Below are positions 31,742 to 39,383 of a DNA stretch of 40,219 nucleotides, one piece after another. Both the position numbers and the translations under genes were made by a program. Positions within the stretch are counted from its first letter, which is position 1, and every line of letters starts with the position of its first letter. The DNA is from Erythrobacter sp. (lineage in GTDB: Bacteria > Pseudomonadota > Alphaproteobacteria > Sphingomonadales > Sphingomonadaceae), in assembly GCA_020629385.1 (NCBI GenBank), contig JAHDDJ010000002.1, positions 1 to 40,219 of the forward strand. The letters are read 5' to 3'. The notes under the pieces were generated by a model. The model was not told where the DNA came from. It was given only the letters and a program-made list of their open reading frames with translations, and did not search any database.

Positions 31742-31762
31742 CCCCGCCAGCGGGGTTGTTTT
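31742..31762 (+). promoter_or_regulatory. Hairpin between Shine-Dalgarno and endolysin start
   Basis: CCCCG-CCAG-CGGGG (31742-31755) follows the AGGAGG at 31736-31741, then TTGTTTTG. The hairpin could be an attenuator. It could also fold to bring the distant Shine-Dalgarno to 9 bases from ATG 31765. A near copy exists at 33275. Confidence 0.5.
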
Positions 31763-31764
31763 GT

Positions 31765-32673
31765 ATGAAACTCACTGTCCAACATCTGCATGCGATCACC
31801 GGCGATACGCGAAACGTGGCCCGCAAAGAGGGCCTTGTTGCATTCATCAATGACATGGCGGCCCAGAAAAGCGATATCGAGGTTCCTCACAACCTGGCGC
31901 AGTTTCTGTCTGAGGTGATCACCGAGAGTGGAAACCTTCGTCGTGTTCGCGAGAACATGAACTATTCAGCAGAACGCCTTCGAAAGATATTCGGTAAGTA
32001 TTTCAAGACTGATGCACAGGCCGCGCAGTATGCCCGCAAGCCTGAAAAGATCGCGAACCGCGTATATGCCAACCGCATGGGGAACGGATCCCCACAGTCA
32101 GGCGATGGCTGGAAGAACCGTGGTGCTGGATACATTCAGCTGACCGGACACGACAACTTCGTCAAAATGACAGCATGGGCGCGGAGGCTGTTTCCTGATT
32201 GCCCTGACTTTGCAACCAATCCTGAAAGGCTGACAGACCCAAAATGGCTCGGCCTCGGCGCGCTGTGGTATTGGGTGCATCGCGTCCCGCAGCGCTACAT
32301 TGATGCTGGCAACCACGAGATGGTGCGTCGATCGGTGAACGGCGGCCTTAACGGTTTCAGCCACAAGCTGAAAGCCTATGACAAGGTGGCGCTGACCCTT
32401 CTCGGCTATCCAGCAAACGGCGTGACAGCTTTTCAGAAGGCGGCTGGCTTCAAGCCCGAGCAGATTGACGGTGTCTCGGGTCCAATGACGCGCAAAGCGC
32501 TTCACCACGCGCTATTGGATAAATCTAAAACAAAGACTAGCCCTGCTGAATTCCGCCGCACGGCGCAGCGGTTTGAGCCAACACGCCTACCTGCGCCCGT
32601 CGATCATGTTCCCGCAACACCAACAGCCAAGCGCACTCCGTGGTGGAAGCGCATTTTCGGAGGTACGTCATGA
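31765..32673 (+). CDS. GH19 endolysin with C-terminal peptidoglycan-binding domain
   Basis: The protein has 302 residues from ATG 31765. The GH19 (chitinase-like lysozyme) core has FLSEVITESGNLRRVRENMNY, in which E54 and E63 fit the two catalytic acids, then GDGWKNRGAGYIQLTGHDNF and the later GALWYWV. A peptidoglycan-binding-like module lies at about 220-247 (VTAFQKAAGFKPEQIDGVSG), then a proline-rich linker and basic end (KRTPWWKRIFGG). There is no signal peptide or SAR helix, so export needs a holin. It hydrolyses the cell wall at lysis. Confidence 0.88.
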   Translation: MKLTVQHLHAITGDTRNVARKEGLVAFINDMAAQKSDIEVPHNLAQFLSEVITESGNLRRVRENMNYSAERLRKIFGKYFKTDAQAAQYARKPEKIANRVYANRMGNGSPQSGDGWKNRGAGYIQLTGHDNFVKMTAWARRLFPDCPDFATNPERLTDPKWLGLGALWYWVHRVPQRYIDAGNHEMVRRSVNGGLNGFSHKLKAYDKVALTLLGYPANGVTAFQKAAGFKPEQIDGVSGPMTRKALHHALLDKSKTKTSPAEFRRTAQRFEPTRLPAPVDHVPATPTAKRTPWWKRIFGGTS

Positions 32674-32882
32674 AGTACGTCAAGCCAACTTCCCTCACGT
32701 GGTGGAGCGGCTTAATTCCGCTAGCTGCCGGTTTGTTCATTGCCACAGTGCCGATGCACGGCATGGCCGATCTGGCCGATATTGTCTCGTCTCTATTTGG
32801 CGAAGCGGACCCTGCAATCTTGATCAATTCCGGTCTCGCAATCATCGGCATTCGTGCTGCGCCGGGTGTCGCAAATGGGTGA
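32670..32882 (+). CDS. 70-residue holin-like membrane protein
   Basis: ATG 32670 is an ATGA overlap with the endolysin, with a GGAGG 6 bases upstream. Hydrophobic segments are LTWWSGLIPLAAGLFIATVP and ILINSGLAIIGIRAA. Two-TM proteins after endolysins are often holins or antiholins. No family was named. Confidence 0.65.
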   Translation: MKYVKPTSLTWWSGLIPLAAGLFIATVPMHGMADLADIVSSLFGEADPAILINSGLAIIGIRAAPGVANG

Positions 32883-32946
32883 TATTCTAGCTGGCGTGCT
32901 CATCGGCATCATGATCGGAGGCTTTCTCTCATGGCTGATTTTCTAA
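32875..32946 (+). CDS. 23-residue micro-membrane ORF
   Basis: ATG 32875 lies inside the previous gene end; the frame MGDILAGVLIGIMIGGFLSW ends at TAA 32944-32946 and overlaps the Rz-like gene. It is one hydrophobic helix with glycine motifs. Coupled translation is possible, but no Shine-Dalgarno of its own is seen. Confidence 0.35.
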   Translation: MGDILAGVLIGIMIGGFLSWLIF

Positions 32947-33113
32947 TTGGTATCGTCGCCCTTGCTGCGCTGCTTTTCGGCGCACGGCATTGGGGCAGGC
33001 AAGGCGAACGCAATCGAGCAAAGGAGCAAGATCGTGACAGGGCTAAAGATATCCGCCGCCGCGCTGATGCTGCTCGCGGGCTGCAATCATCTAACCGTGG
33101 CTACCGAGACTGA
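32931..33113 (+). CDS. Rz-like inner-membrane spanin
   Basis: The protein has 60 residues from ATG 32931. The N-terminal helix FLIGIVALAALLFGARHW is the membrane anchor. The rest is highly charged and helical (RNRAKEQDRDRAKDIRRRAD). This is the layout of a short i-spanin. It overlaps the lipoprotein gene that starts at 33034 in another frame, a typical nested Rz/Rz1 arrangement. The pair would fuse the inner and outer membranes. Confidence 0.7.
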   Translation: MADFLIGIVALAALLFGARHWGRQGERNRAKEQDRDRAKDIRRRADAARGLQSSNRGYRD

Positions 33114-33252
33114 GCGGGCCATTTGCGAAGTGATCGGGAACGAATTGCCCACAAGATCACGGCAAGACACTCAACAGACACAGGACGAAATAGGCAGGCT
33201 CTACACGGCCTATGAGGCAGCCTGTCAGGGCCACGGCGGCCTGATCCCCTGA
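33034..33252 (+). CDS. Rz1-like outer-membrane lipoprotein spanin
   Basis: The start is GTG 33034 with AAGGAG (33021-33026) seven bases upstream, giving 72 residues. The signal ends in the lipobox LMLLAGC (cysteine near residue 17), followed by CNHLTVATETERAICEVIG and a polar body. The longer frame from 32947 is rejected because the lipoprotein signal would be internal. The overlap with the Rz-like gene in another frame is the classic spanin layout. Confidence 0.78.
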   Translation: MTGLKISAAALMLLAGCNHLTVATETERAICEVIGNELPTRSRQDTQQTQDEIGRLYTAYEAACQGHGGLIP

Positions 33253-33274
33253 AACACATCACATCGCTTTTCAT

Positions 33275-33290
33275 GCCCCGCCTGCGGGGT
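33275..33290 (+). promoter_or_regulatory. Hairpin in leader of the large fibre gene
   Basis: CCCCG-CCTG-CGGGG is a near copy (15 of 16 bases over GCCCCGCCNGCGGGGT) of the hairpin at 31741. It lies 28 bases before ATG 33318. It may act as attenuator or as an mRNA processing or stability element. Confidence 0.45.
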
Positions 33291-33317
33291 CTCTGGACGT
33301 GGACAAAGGACACCATC

Positions 33318-36300
33318 ATGCGTGCACTTGGCTTGGGCCTTGGCCTGACATTTCAATCAACCCTTGGCGATGTTGTTGCGCAAGTTATCAACGTCCTGAC
33401 AGCGCCAACCTACACGGCACCCGCCGAGGGTGCGCGATTGGATAGTACTTATCAGGCGGGCGATTATGATGCGTCACCTGATGGTGTTAACCCTGTCAGC
33501 GAAACGCTGATCGAATACTGGCTGGATGGTGCAACGGCGACAGCTTCCACAATCAACACGGCGGGCGGCACGGTACGCGTTCGCGTCACAGCCAGTGACA
33601 GCGCCACACCTGCGAATGAGCGTGTCGTCTTTGACCAGACGATTAACCTGCCGGTGGTTGCATCTGGCAGCCTTGCGGACCTGACACTCACTGAGGGCGT
33701 CGCACAAGCCAATGATAGCGTTGCAGGTGCGTTTTCTGCCAATGCTGACACCTTCGCTCTAGCACCGTCCTCTGCGGCTCTGCCTGCGGGCGTTCAGTTG
33801 CTAGCGAATGGTGATCGGGTGTTTGATGAAACCCTATTCGTCGCGACAGCATCTCGCACCATCGTTGTTCGCGGATCAAACAGCGTCACCGGTGAGTTTG
33901 CTGACAGTGCGTTCCAGATTGTCGTTGAGGCGGCTTCGGGCACAGATACCCTTGTAACTGCGGAGACAGTGCCTTTTCAGATCAACGGCACGGTTTATCC
34001 GTCCGGTATTTCCGACGATGGCGTTGCCTGGATAGCCGTGGGGACAGACACGCCCACCATGCAAGACCCTGCGATTTACGCGCAAAGCGTCGCGTCTTAC
34101 CAAAGCTCGGCGGGCACACAGGCCGGGCCGTTTCAGGTTGGGATGTCTGAGGTCAACCCCCAACGCGTACCGTCTGGCAATGGGCTTGCGTTGGAGCAGG
34201 CCACCAACCTTTCGGGATATGACGAACGAACCAATCATGATGGTGCCTTGACCGCCACATGGCCGCGTCAAGTCCAGGCGGGCGATATTATTGTTGTGCA
34301 AGTTCCCGTGACTGACACTGCCGCTGGCATTCGGGATGGCATGTCGGAACGCTATGGCGTCTGTCACATTCTAAATCAGGTCCCGAGTGCAGCGAACACA
34401 TGGGTTTCCGGCGGCGCGGTCGGCTGGCCATCACGCACAACGGTCACTCATTACGATGTGGATTTTGTCGCTCTAGATACTGCTCTGCCAGTGTTGCCCG
34501 ATGCCTTCTATCTGCCGCCCGCCGCTGAGATCGCTCACATCATGGCTCGCACGTTGATCAACAACCCGGTGGCCACACAGAACACGTTGCCAGCAGGCAA
34601 CGCGGGCGGGTATGAGGCTCTTTGGCCGTCTCAATGGGGAACGCGTTTCGACAGCGATGAGAGTAACTATAGCGCCAATCTGACCTACCACCAAGACACG
34701 ATGCTGGCTTATGCCTTGAGCCTGCCTCGGGGCAGCGCAGATCGCATGGCGGTCTGGCGGTATTTAGTACGTCAGGGCATTGATATGGTTGATGCTTTGA
34801 TTGGCTCGGCTGCGCGGATTATCTCAAATGGAGGACAGCAGCAGCACTATCTTGCGCCTTGTTCTTTGGCGCTCTACGCCACGGGCCGTACATCTGAGAT
34901 TGCCAATCTGCCGATCACGCTTGAAGCCAACCAGCTTGGCCAAACCTTTGAGGTCACTCAGGCCATATTTGACAACGATTTGGTTCCACACAACGACGTT
35001 GCGAAGCCTTACACATACCGACTGCGGACGTTGGCTGCAGGGGCCGTTGTTGGGAACGATATCACCATTCCCGTTGGGGCGGGTGACTTGTCGCAAATGT
35101 CATTCCGCAACATGGTCTTGACGCGGCAGTCGGATGGCGCTCAAGCACGGGTTCTCAGCCAGGCTATTCCTGGCGGGGCTTCCGATACCAACACTGCATC
35201 TGCAACTCTGGATATTGTCGTAACCATTGACGCGCAGCCCGGCACACCCTTTGCAGATGGCGACGTGATCTACTTTGAGCCGGTCGGCGCAATTGCCGTA
35301 GGTGATCCTGCATGGTCTATCGGACCATATGAGCGGGAGGCAAACACTTACAACCCAAGCGCTCAGTCAGTCTATCGGCAGGTCAATAACTGGACAGGGC
35401 AGGCGGTGCTTTTGTCGCCGGGCATTTTCCCTGCAGACTTATCGGCCATCACTGAAATTGATACATTCGTGCGCTATATTCGCAAGGTGAACACACCAAA
35501 CACCCCCTTGGGGGATGACTTTGCCGCACACGGGGATAACCCCTATGTTATGTCGCTGTTCACCCTCTTTGAGGATGCACTGTTTGATGGCGCGGCGTTC
35601 GAATTGCCGCCCAATGGCCCATACTGGTCGAAATCTACGACCGGCCCAACTTTTGATATGAACCAAGACGGTGGGGCTAATCTGACGGGAAACACCGGCC
35701 AGCTTGCATATTCAACATGGGCATCGATCCCGGCGGGTACGTCAAACAGTCTAAACATGTTCAGCATCAGCGGTGCGAACCTTGCGTTGGAAGTGGACAC
35801 TAGGCCCGACAAGCGATCAATAAAACTTGAAGACATCCGTGATAGTTCTGGTGCAGTAGTTCTCAGCGGCGTTTCCTCGTCGGATTATCTTTTCCCAATT
35901 GGTGCTATGGCAAAGATCGAGTTTGCCTTGGACATTGGCGATGGCGTGACAGACGGCACGGCTAAGGTTTGGATTAATGGGCAAATCGCGATTGATGCCG
36001 TTGTTCCTGCTGGATCAACAGGCTTGTTCAACGAGGGTTCCCGCTTCCTGTGCCATTCTGATGGTGTTGCCTATGATGTGGGCGAAACGAAAGTTTATCT
36101 TGAAGTTGGGGCAGATGGCAGCATGCCGACAACAGCTCCACTTACGACTATCCCCGCAACTGCAGTGGGGGCCAACGCTCACCCATGGAAGCAGGGCGAC
36201 AATGCGACGGCAGGCGGAGTTAGCCAGCCCGGCGAAATGGCTGCACCTACGCTTGACACGGCTGCCAGTGATAGCCTCGTGATTGCACGCGGTGCCGATC

Positions 36301-36944
36301 CTGCCAGCGACGGCGGAGCTGCCATTACGGCCTATCACGCTTATTGGCGTGAGGGTGCAAGTGGTGCGTTTACGCGGGTTGCAAACATTGGTGCAACGTT
36401 CACGCTCTCGGGTCTGACAAGTGAAACAGGCTATGAAGTCTTCACCGTCGCCGAGAACAGCGAGGGCGAGGGGCTACCAAGTCGGGTTGTGGTATTTGAA
36501 ACGGTAGCAGCGGCAACAAATCTGTTAGCTGCCGGTGAAATGGACGATCCGTCACTTTGGCCGGTCGTCACGGGGCTATCATTCGCAAACGGCGAAATGG
36601 TGATCAACAGCCAATCTAACATGACGATCACGCCAACCATTGGCAATCACGCTGACATTGTTCCGAGTAGCAATTATACTATGACCATCACCTTTGGCAC
36701 GGTAACGGCGGGACCTATTCGACTGTTGTGGGAGACGCGGGCAACTAACGATCCGGCAAGTGCTGCGATCCAAAGTGAGCGTGTTCCTGGAGGTGTGTCT
36801 ACTTATACCCCTGTCACAGGAGAAGTCTTGGTCATACCCGTCACGTCAGCAGCCCTTGCGGAGTTTGGTGCGCCTGAATTGCAAGTCGTGACCGGCGCAG
36901 GTGTTCAGATCAACATCTCGCAGATCACGATAGCCCCGGCTTAA
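33318..36944 (+). CDS. Large fibre or receptor-binding protein (1208 aa)
   Basis: The start is ATG 33318, with AAAGGA 8 bases upstream; the frame from 33273 includes the leader hairpin and is rejected. The N-terminus RALGLGLGLTFQSTLGDVV is like other roseophage structural proteins. Residues about 20-220 hold Ig- or cadherin-like beta domains (SGSLADLTLTEGVAQANDSV). The middle has mixed folds with a helical stretch (TYHQDTMLAYALSLPRGSAD, YLVRQGIDMVDALIG). Near residue 990 is a fibronectin type III domain (ITAYHAYWREGASGAFTRV, LTSETGYEVFTVAENSEGE), and the end is a jelly-roll-like module. It likely binds host surface glycans. No catalytic motif is seen. Confidence 0.75.
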   Translation: MRALGLGLGLTFQSTLGDVVAQVINVLTAPTYTAPAEGARLDSTYQAGDYDASPDGVNPVSETLIEYWLDGATATASTINTAGGTVRVRVTASDSATPANERVVFDQTINLPVVASGSLADLTLTEGVAQANDSVAGAFSANADTFALAPSSAALPAGVQLLANGDRVFDETLFVATASRTIVVRGSNSVTGEFADSAFQIVVEAASGTDTLVTAETVPFQINGTVYPSGISDDGVAWIAVGTDTPTMQDPAIYAQSVASYQSSAGTQAGPFQVGMSEVNPQRVPSGNGLALEQATNLSGYDERTNHDGALTATWPRQVQAGDIIVVQVPVTDTAAGIRDGMSERYGVCHILNQVPSAANTWVSGGAVGWPSRTTVTHYDVDFVALDTALPVLPDAFYLPPAAEIAHIMARTLINNPVATQNTLPAGNAGGYEALWPSQWGTRFDSDESNYSANLTYHQDTMLAYALSLPRGSADRMAVWRYLVRQGIDMVDALIGSAARIISNGGQQQHYLAPCSLALYATGRTSEIANLPITLEANQLGQTFEVTQAIFDNDLVPHNDVAKPYTYRLRTLAAGAVVGNDITIPVGAGDLSQMSFRNMVLTRQSDGAQARVLSQAIPGGASDTNTASATLDIVVTIDAQPGTPFADGDVIYFEPVGAIAVGDPAWSIGPYEREANTYNPSAQSVYRQVNNWTGQAVLLSPGIFPADLSAITEIDTFVRYIRKVNTPNTPLGDDFAAHGDNPYVMSLFTLFEDALFDGAAFELPPNGPYWSKSTTGPTFDMNQDGGANLTGNTGQLAYSTWASIPAGTSNSLNMFSISGANLALEVDTRPDKRSIKLEDIRDSSGAVVLSGVSSSDYLFPIGAMAKIEFALDIGDGVTDGTAKVWINGQIAIDAVVPAGSTGLFNEGSRFLCHSDGVAYDVGETKVYLEVGADGSMPTTAPLTTIPATAVGANAHPWKQGDNATAGGVSQPGEMAAPTLDTAASDSLVIARGADPASDGGAAITAYHAYWREGASGAFTRVANIGATFTLSGLTSETGYEVFTVAENSEGEGLPSRVVVFETVAAATNLLAAGEMDDPSLWPVVTGLSFANGEMVINSQSNMTITPTIGNHADIVPSSNYTMTITFGTVTAGPIRLLWETRATNDPASAAIQSERVPGGVSTYTPVTGEVLVIPVTSAALAEFGAPELQVVTGAGVQINISQITIAPA

Positions 36945-37126
36945 AACCAATCCTCGCCTTCATAGTCATAGGCAAACCTGCGCCATGCAATCGAGTGCAC
37001 GTTTTTGACGTCGTAGACTGCTGTGCGCTTGCCGTGGCGCAGGTACACGATAAGCCAGCCGATCAGGTAGGGCGTCGGTGGGCGCGGATGCTCAAGGTGG
37101 CTCTTAATCGTTGACCAGATACTCAT
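36941..37126 (-). CDS. 61-residue hypothetical, last gene of minus operon
   Basis: ATG 37126 has AAAGGAG 7 bases upstream on the minus strand. The protein begins MSIWSTIKSHLEHPRPPTPY, with a short hydrophobic run (LIGWLIVYLRH), and ends YDYEGEDWF. It overlaps the end of the fibre gene (convergent). The 164-residue frame that reaches to 37435 passes through the terminator and is rejected. Confidence 0.65.
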   Translation of the reverse strand: MSIWSTIKSHLEHPRPPTPYLIGWLIVYLRHGKRTAVYDVKNVHSIAWRRFAYDYEGEDWF

Positions 37127-37145
37127 TACGTCTCCTTTGGAATCC

Positions 37146-37181
37146 AAACGCCGCCCGGTTTGTTCTGGGCGGCGTTTTTTT
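37146..37181 (+). terminator. Strong Rho-independent terminator of the late operon
   Basis: ACGCCGCCC (37148-37156) pairs with GGGCGGCGT (37167-37175) around a 10-base loop, with flanking A-T pairs, followed by a run of seven T (37175-37181) on the plus strand. It closes late transcription 200 bases past the fibre gene. In the other direction only a short T-run is present, so the minus operon may partly read through. Confidence 0.85.
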
Positions 37182-37250
37182 GTGATCACTCTAGTGAAGC
37201 CCCCGCGCCGGGTGGACGTGGTAGATGGGGGCCTCGCTGGAATGGTCGGT

Positions 37251-37772
37251 TTATGTCTCTTCGTCGTCAAATTCCTCGACGCCCCACAGCATCTTGTGAA
37301 GTCGGCGGTGCTCGGGGGATTTTTCTGGTATCGTCGCAATATCCCAGCGCGGGCCATTGAGTGACTTTGGACAATTGGCAATGAACGTTTCAAGCGCACC
37401 ATCAGCGCAACCTTCGTCAAGATAGCTGACGTCAATGTCGCAGTTCAGAGAATTGAACAAGGCCAGAACCCAACCACGCGGTGTCGACCACGCGGTTTGG
37501 AAGGTCAGTATTGTCGCGCCGTCGTGCTCTCGTACTGCGTTGTCAGGGAAACCGTAAGCGTTCCATTTTGTTCCCCAATTGGCCCGGTTCCAATCGTACC
37601 AATCTACTGGAAAAGCCTTTTTTGTTTCGACGCCGCTACCGCCCTGCCAGCAGTTAAGAGGAGGTGGCAGCAAAACTTTAAAATCAATGTCTTTTTCGCC
37701 CTTTACCAAAGGTTCTACATCGACCAGCCGGCGCCCTTTCACGACCACTTCGTTGATCACATGATTTGGCAT
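37251..37772 (-). CDS. YubB/DUF1281-like protein
   Basis: The protein has 173 residues from ATG 37772 with AAAGGGA upstream. The start MPNHVINEVVVKGRR and the hallmark block DWYDWNRANWGTKWNAYG (residues 57-74) fit the ferredoxin-like YubB domain family (DUF1281) seen in plasmids and phages. TILTFQTAWSTPRGWVLAL then gives another core strand. The exact biochemical role is unknown. It is part of the seven-gene minus operon. Confidence 0.75.
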   Translation of the reverse strand: MPNHVINEVVVKGRRLVDVEPLVKGEKDIDFKVLLPPPLNCWQGGSGVETKKAFPVDWYDWNRANWGTKWNAYGFPDNAVREHDGATILTFQTAWSTPRGWVLALFNSLNCDIDVSYLDEGCADGALETFIANCPKSLNGPRWDIATIPEKSPEHRRLHKMLWGVEEFDDEET

Positions 37773-37784
37773 TTTGACGTCCCT

Positions 37785-37946
37785 TTATGATGAACCAAAG
37801 AAGCGCTTTGCCACTGCGTCAAATGCGCGATCTATAGCACCCCACAACATGAAGGACACAAAGCCGCCGACTATAGCACCAGCGCCGATTTGAAAGCCTA
37901 TCTGAAAAAGATCGCCTGCAATGACTAAAATTTCCGGGTTGTCCAT
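37785..37946 (-). CDS. 53-residue membrane protein
   Basis: ATG 37946 has AAGGGGA upstream, and TAA 37787-37785 overlaps the next Shine-Dalgarno (TAAAGGG). The protein reads MDNPEILVIAGDLFQIGFQI then GAGAIVGGFVSFMLWGAI, one long TM helix, and ends KRFFGSS. Its role is unknown; it may anchor neighbours to the membrane. Confidence 0.6.
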   Translation of the reverse strand: MDNPEILVIAGDLFQIGFQIGAGAIVGGFVSFMLWGAIDRAFDAVAKRFFGSS

Positions 37947-37958
37947 GTGATCGTCCCC

Positions 37959-38369
37959 TTATGATGCTGCGAGCCTGACGCTCAAACCTTTGCAATATTC
38001 CATAAAAGGCCAGTCCACATCGGCCTCAATGTATGCGACGTATCGCGCGGCGGATCGGCTTTTCGCTACAACAAACCCGCCGCTCCATTCGCCCGGTCGC
38101 GAAACTTCGTACAGGCGTCCATATGTTTCTGTTTTCGACAGCTCATCGGCAAGCGCCCGCCGCCCGATGTCGGACACATAGAACCACGTCATACCGTCGC
38201 GTGTTCCACCTTCATCCCACCAATCAGAAGCCCGCATCTTCTGTTTTTGATCAGGGCATGACGTAGCATAGTGATCACGGTAGGTGTCGAAAGGTCGGTA
38301 GGGTCTACCAAGCGCATGGTCCACATCATCAAGGTCCGGATTGTCTTTGATCTGGCGATTTACCTGCAT
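37959..38369 (-). CDS. Hypothetical 136-residue protein
   Basis: ATG 38369 follows the leader TAAGGGGACG. The protein is acidic and aromatic-rich (DWWDEGGTRDGMTWFYVSDIGRRAL, YEVSRPGEWSGGFVVAKSRS). It has mixed alpha/beta predicted segments and no known motif. The TAA stop (37961-37959) is embedded in the next ribosome site. Confidence 0.65.
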   Translation of the reverse strand: MQVNRQIKDNPDLDDVDHALGRPYRPFDTYRDHYATSCPDQKQKMRASDWWDEGGTRDGMTWFYVSDIGRRALADELSKTETYGRLYEVSRPGEWSGGFVVAKSRSAARYVAYIEADVDWPFMEYCKGLSVRLAAS

Positions 38370-38381
38370 GCCAGCGTCCCC

Positions 38382-38606
38382 TTATGAGTTCCAGTTTGGG
38401 CGGTAGGGCTGTCCGTCGCCATCAACGAAAGTACCGCCTTTGATTTCGTATCTTCGGGCGCAAGCCTCGTTGCAAAAAGCGCTGATGAAGTCAGGCTCTT
38501 CGGAAACCCACATATAGAATTCAGCGCCACCATCGCAGGCAACAAACCGTCCGCAGCACGGGCATTTTTCCTGCCAATCGTCAGCACTGTTAATGATGCC
38601 CGGCAT
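38382..38606 (-). CDS. Small zinc-ribbon-like protein
   Basis: The protein has 74 residues from ATG 38606. Cysteines occur as CPCC (15-18) and CNEAC (45-49), a likely zinc knuckle, followed by RRYEIKGGTFVDGDGQPYRP. It may be an adaptor for nucleic acid or protein. It is in the minus operon, preceded by AAAGGGA. A second frame over the same bases (38360-38587) is a shadow. Confidence 0.65.
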   Translation of the reverse strand: MPGIINSADDWQEKCPCCGRFVACDGGAEFYMWVSEEPDFISAFCNEACARRYEIKGGTFVDGDGQPYRPNWNS

Positions 38607-38625
38607 AACCTTCGATCCCTTTATG

Positions 38626-38955
38626 TCATTGGTCGTTTGAGCGATCAGGCCCGATGCCCATTGCGCTCATAATTCGCAAGGTTTCTGGATCGGTCTGTGA
38701 TCGCGCCCATTCTTCGCTTTCCTCCAGCGTTGCATCAAACTCACCAGCAGCCACGCGCCTAGCAAATTTGGTGAACCCCAAGGCGCAAAGTTCTGTGTAG
38801 AGCGCTGTCGGACCGCACAAATGCACATCGGCATAATCATCAAACTCACCGGTCTCGGCGCGCCTTGCTAACGCCTCATAGCTAGCTGCATTGTCGGGCT
38901 TGGCTTTTGCGGCGACCTCTCTCAAGGCCGCCGCCAATCTGTCTTTAGTTCGCAT
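38626..38955 (-). CDS. Hypothetical 109-residue protein
   Basis: ATG 38955 overlaps the stop of the Gp49-like gene (TGATG). It is a helical protein (RTKDRLAAALREVAAKAKP, SYEALARRAETGEFDDYADV) and acidic. No recognised family. The longer frame extending to 39132 lies within the Gp49-like gene and is a shadow. Confidence 0.65.
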   Translation of the reverse strand: MRTKDRLAAALREVAAKAKPDNAASYEALARRAETGEFDDYADVHLCGPTALYTELCALGFTKFARRVAAGEFDATLEESEEWARSQTDPETLRIMSAMGIGPDRSNDQ

Positions 38956-39257
38956 CAAGCGGCCAGCTCGTCGCGAAGGCGGAAGCCCAAGAGGGGCCAG
39001 ATTTTGTCGCGTGCGTTGGACTTTGCAATTTTCTGTCCAAGCTCGGCGTCGAAGTTTTCGGGTGATGCACAAGCGCTTTCGCCAGTCACCGTGAAGCCAT
39101 TTCGCAATGTCAGGCAACAGACAGTCAGGCACGATCCGTCAAAGACGTGAAACTGCTCACTGGTGATTTCAGCGTCCAGCATTTCTGGCGTGATGCGCTT
39201 GGCGGTAAGGCCCTTTTCTTTGATTTCATTTTCGATGGCTGTTTCGTCTTTGGACAT
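38955..39257 (-). CDS. Gp49-like phage protein
   Basis: The protein has 100 residues from ATG 39257 with AAGGGA upstream. The block LTLRNGFTVTGESACASPENFD (residues 49-70) and NARDKIWPLLGFRL is characteristic of the Gp49/66 phage family (PF13876-like), whose function is not known. It is the first gene of the minus operon, directly after the TACACC operator promoter. Confidence 0.8.
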   Translation of the reverse strand: MSKDETAIENEIKEKGLTAKRITPEMLDAEITSEQFHVFDGSCLTVCCLTLRNGFTVTGESACASPENFDAELGQKIAKSNARDKIWPLLGFRLRDELAA

Positions 39258-39294
39258 AGGATTGATCCCTTAATATCTACACTTTACAATCTAC

Positions 39295-39324
39295 ACACTA
39301 CACCCAAAAAAGGTGTATGGTCAA
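39295..39324 (-). promoter_or_regulatory. Leftward promoter of minus operon with embedded operator
   Basis: On the minus strand TTGACC (39324-39319) and TAGTGT (39300-39295) are 18 bases apart. The palindrome 39299-39317 fills this spacer, as in the left-hand immunity promoter. Transcription would start near 39288 and give a leader of about 30 bases. Confidence 0.6.
39299..39317. promoter_or_regulatory. Operator 1 (TACACC-N7-GGTGTA)
   Basis: A 19-bp inverted repeat with six-base arms TACACC and GGTGTA around CAAAAAA. It lies between the boxes of the leftward promoter. A second copy is 34 bp away. Confidence 0.7.
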
Positions 39325-39332
39325 GATGCAAA

Positions 39333-39351
39333 TACACCAAAAAAAGGTGTA
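39333..39351. promoter_or_regulatory. Operator 2 (TACACC-N7-GGTGTA)
   Basis: A perfect copy of the TACACC/GGTGTA palindrome with the centre AAAAAAA, 34 bp centre to centre from operator 1, near three turns. It lies upstream of the leftward promoter and in front of the rightward gene at 39384, so it could control both. Confidence 0.7.
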
Positions 39352-39383
39352 GTAAGTTGCGAATCGTGTGCTATATGTGAGAC

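Noticed and set aside
36941-37435. Long form (164 aa) of the last minus gene
   Set aside because: It would be translated through the terminator hairpin; the 61-residue form has its own AAAGGAG.
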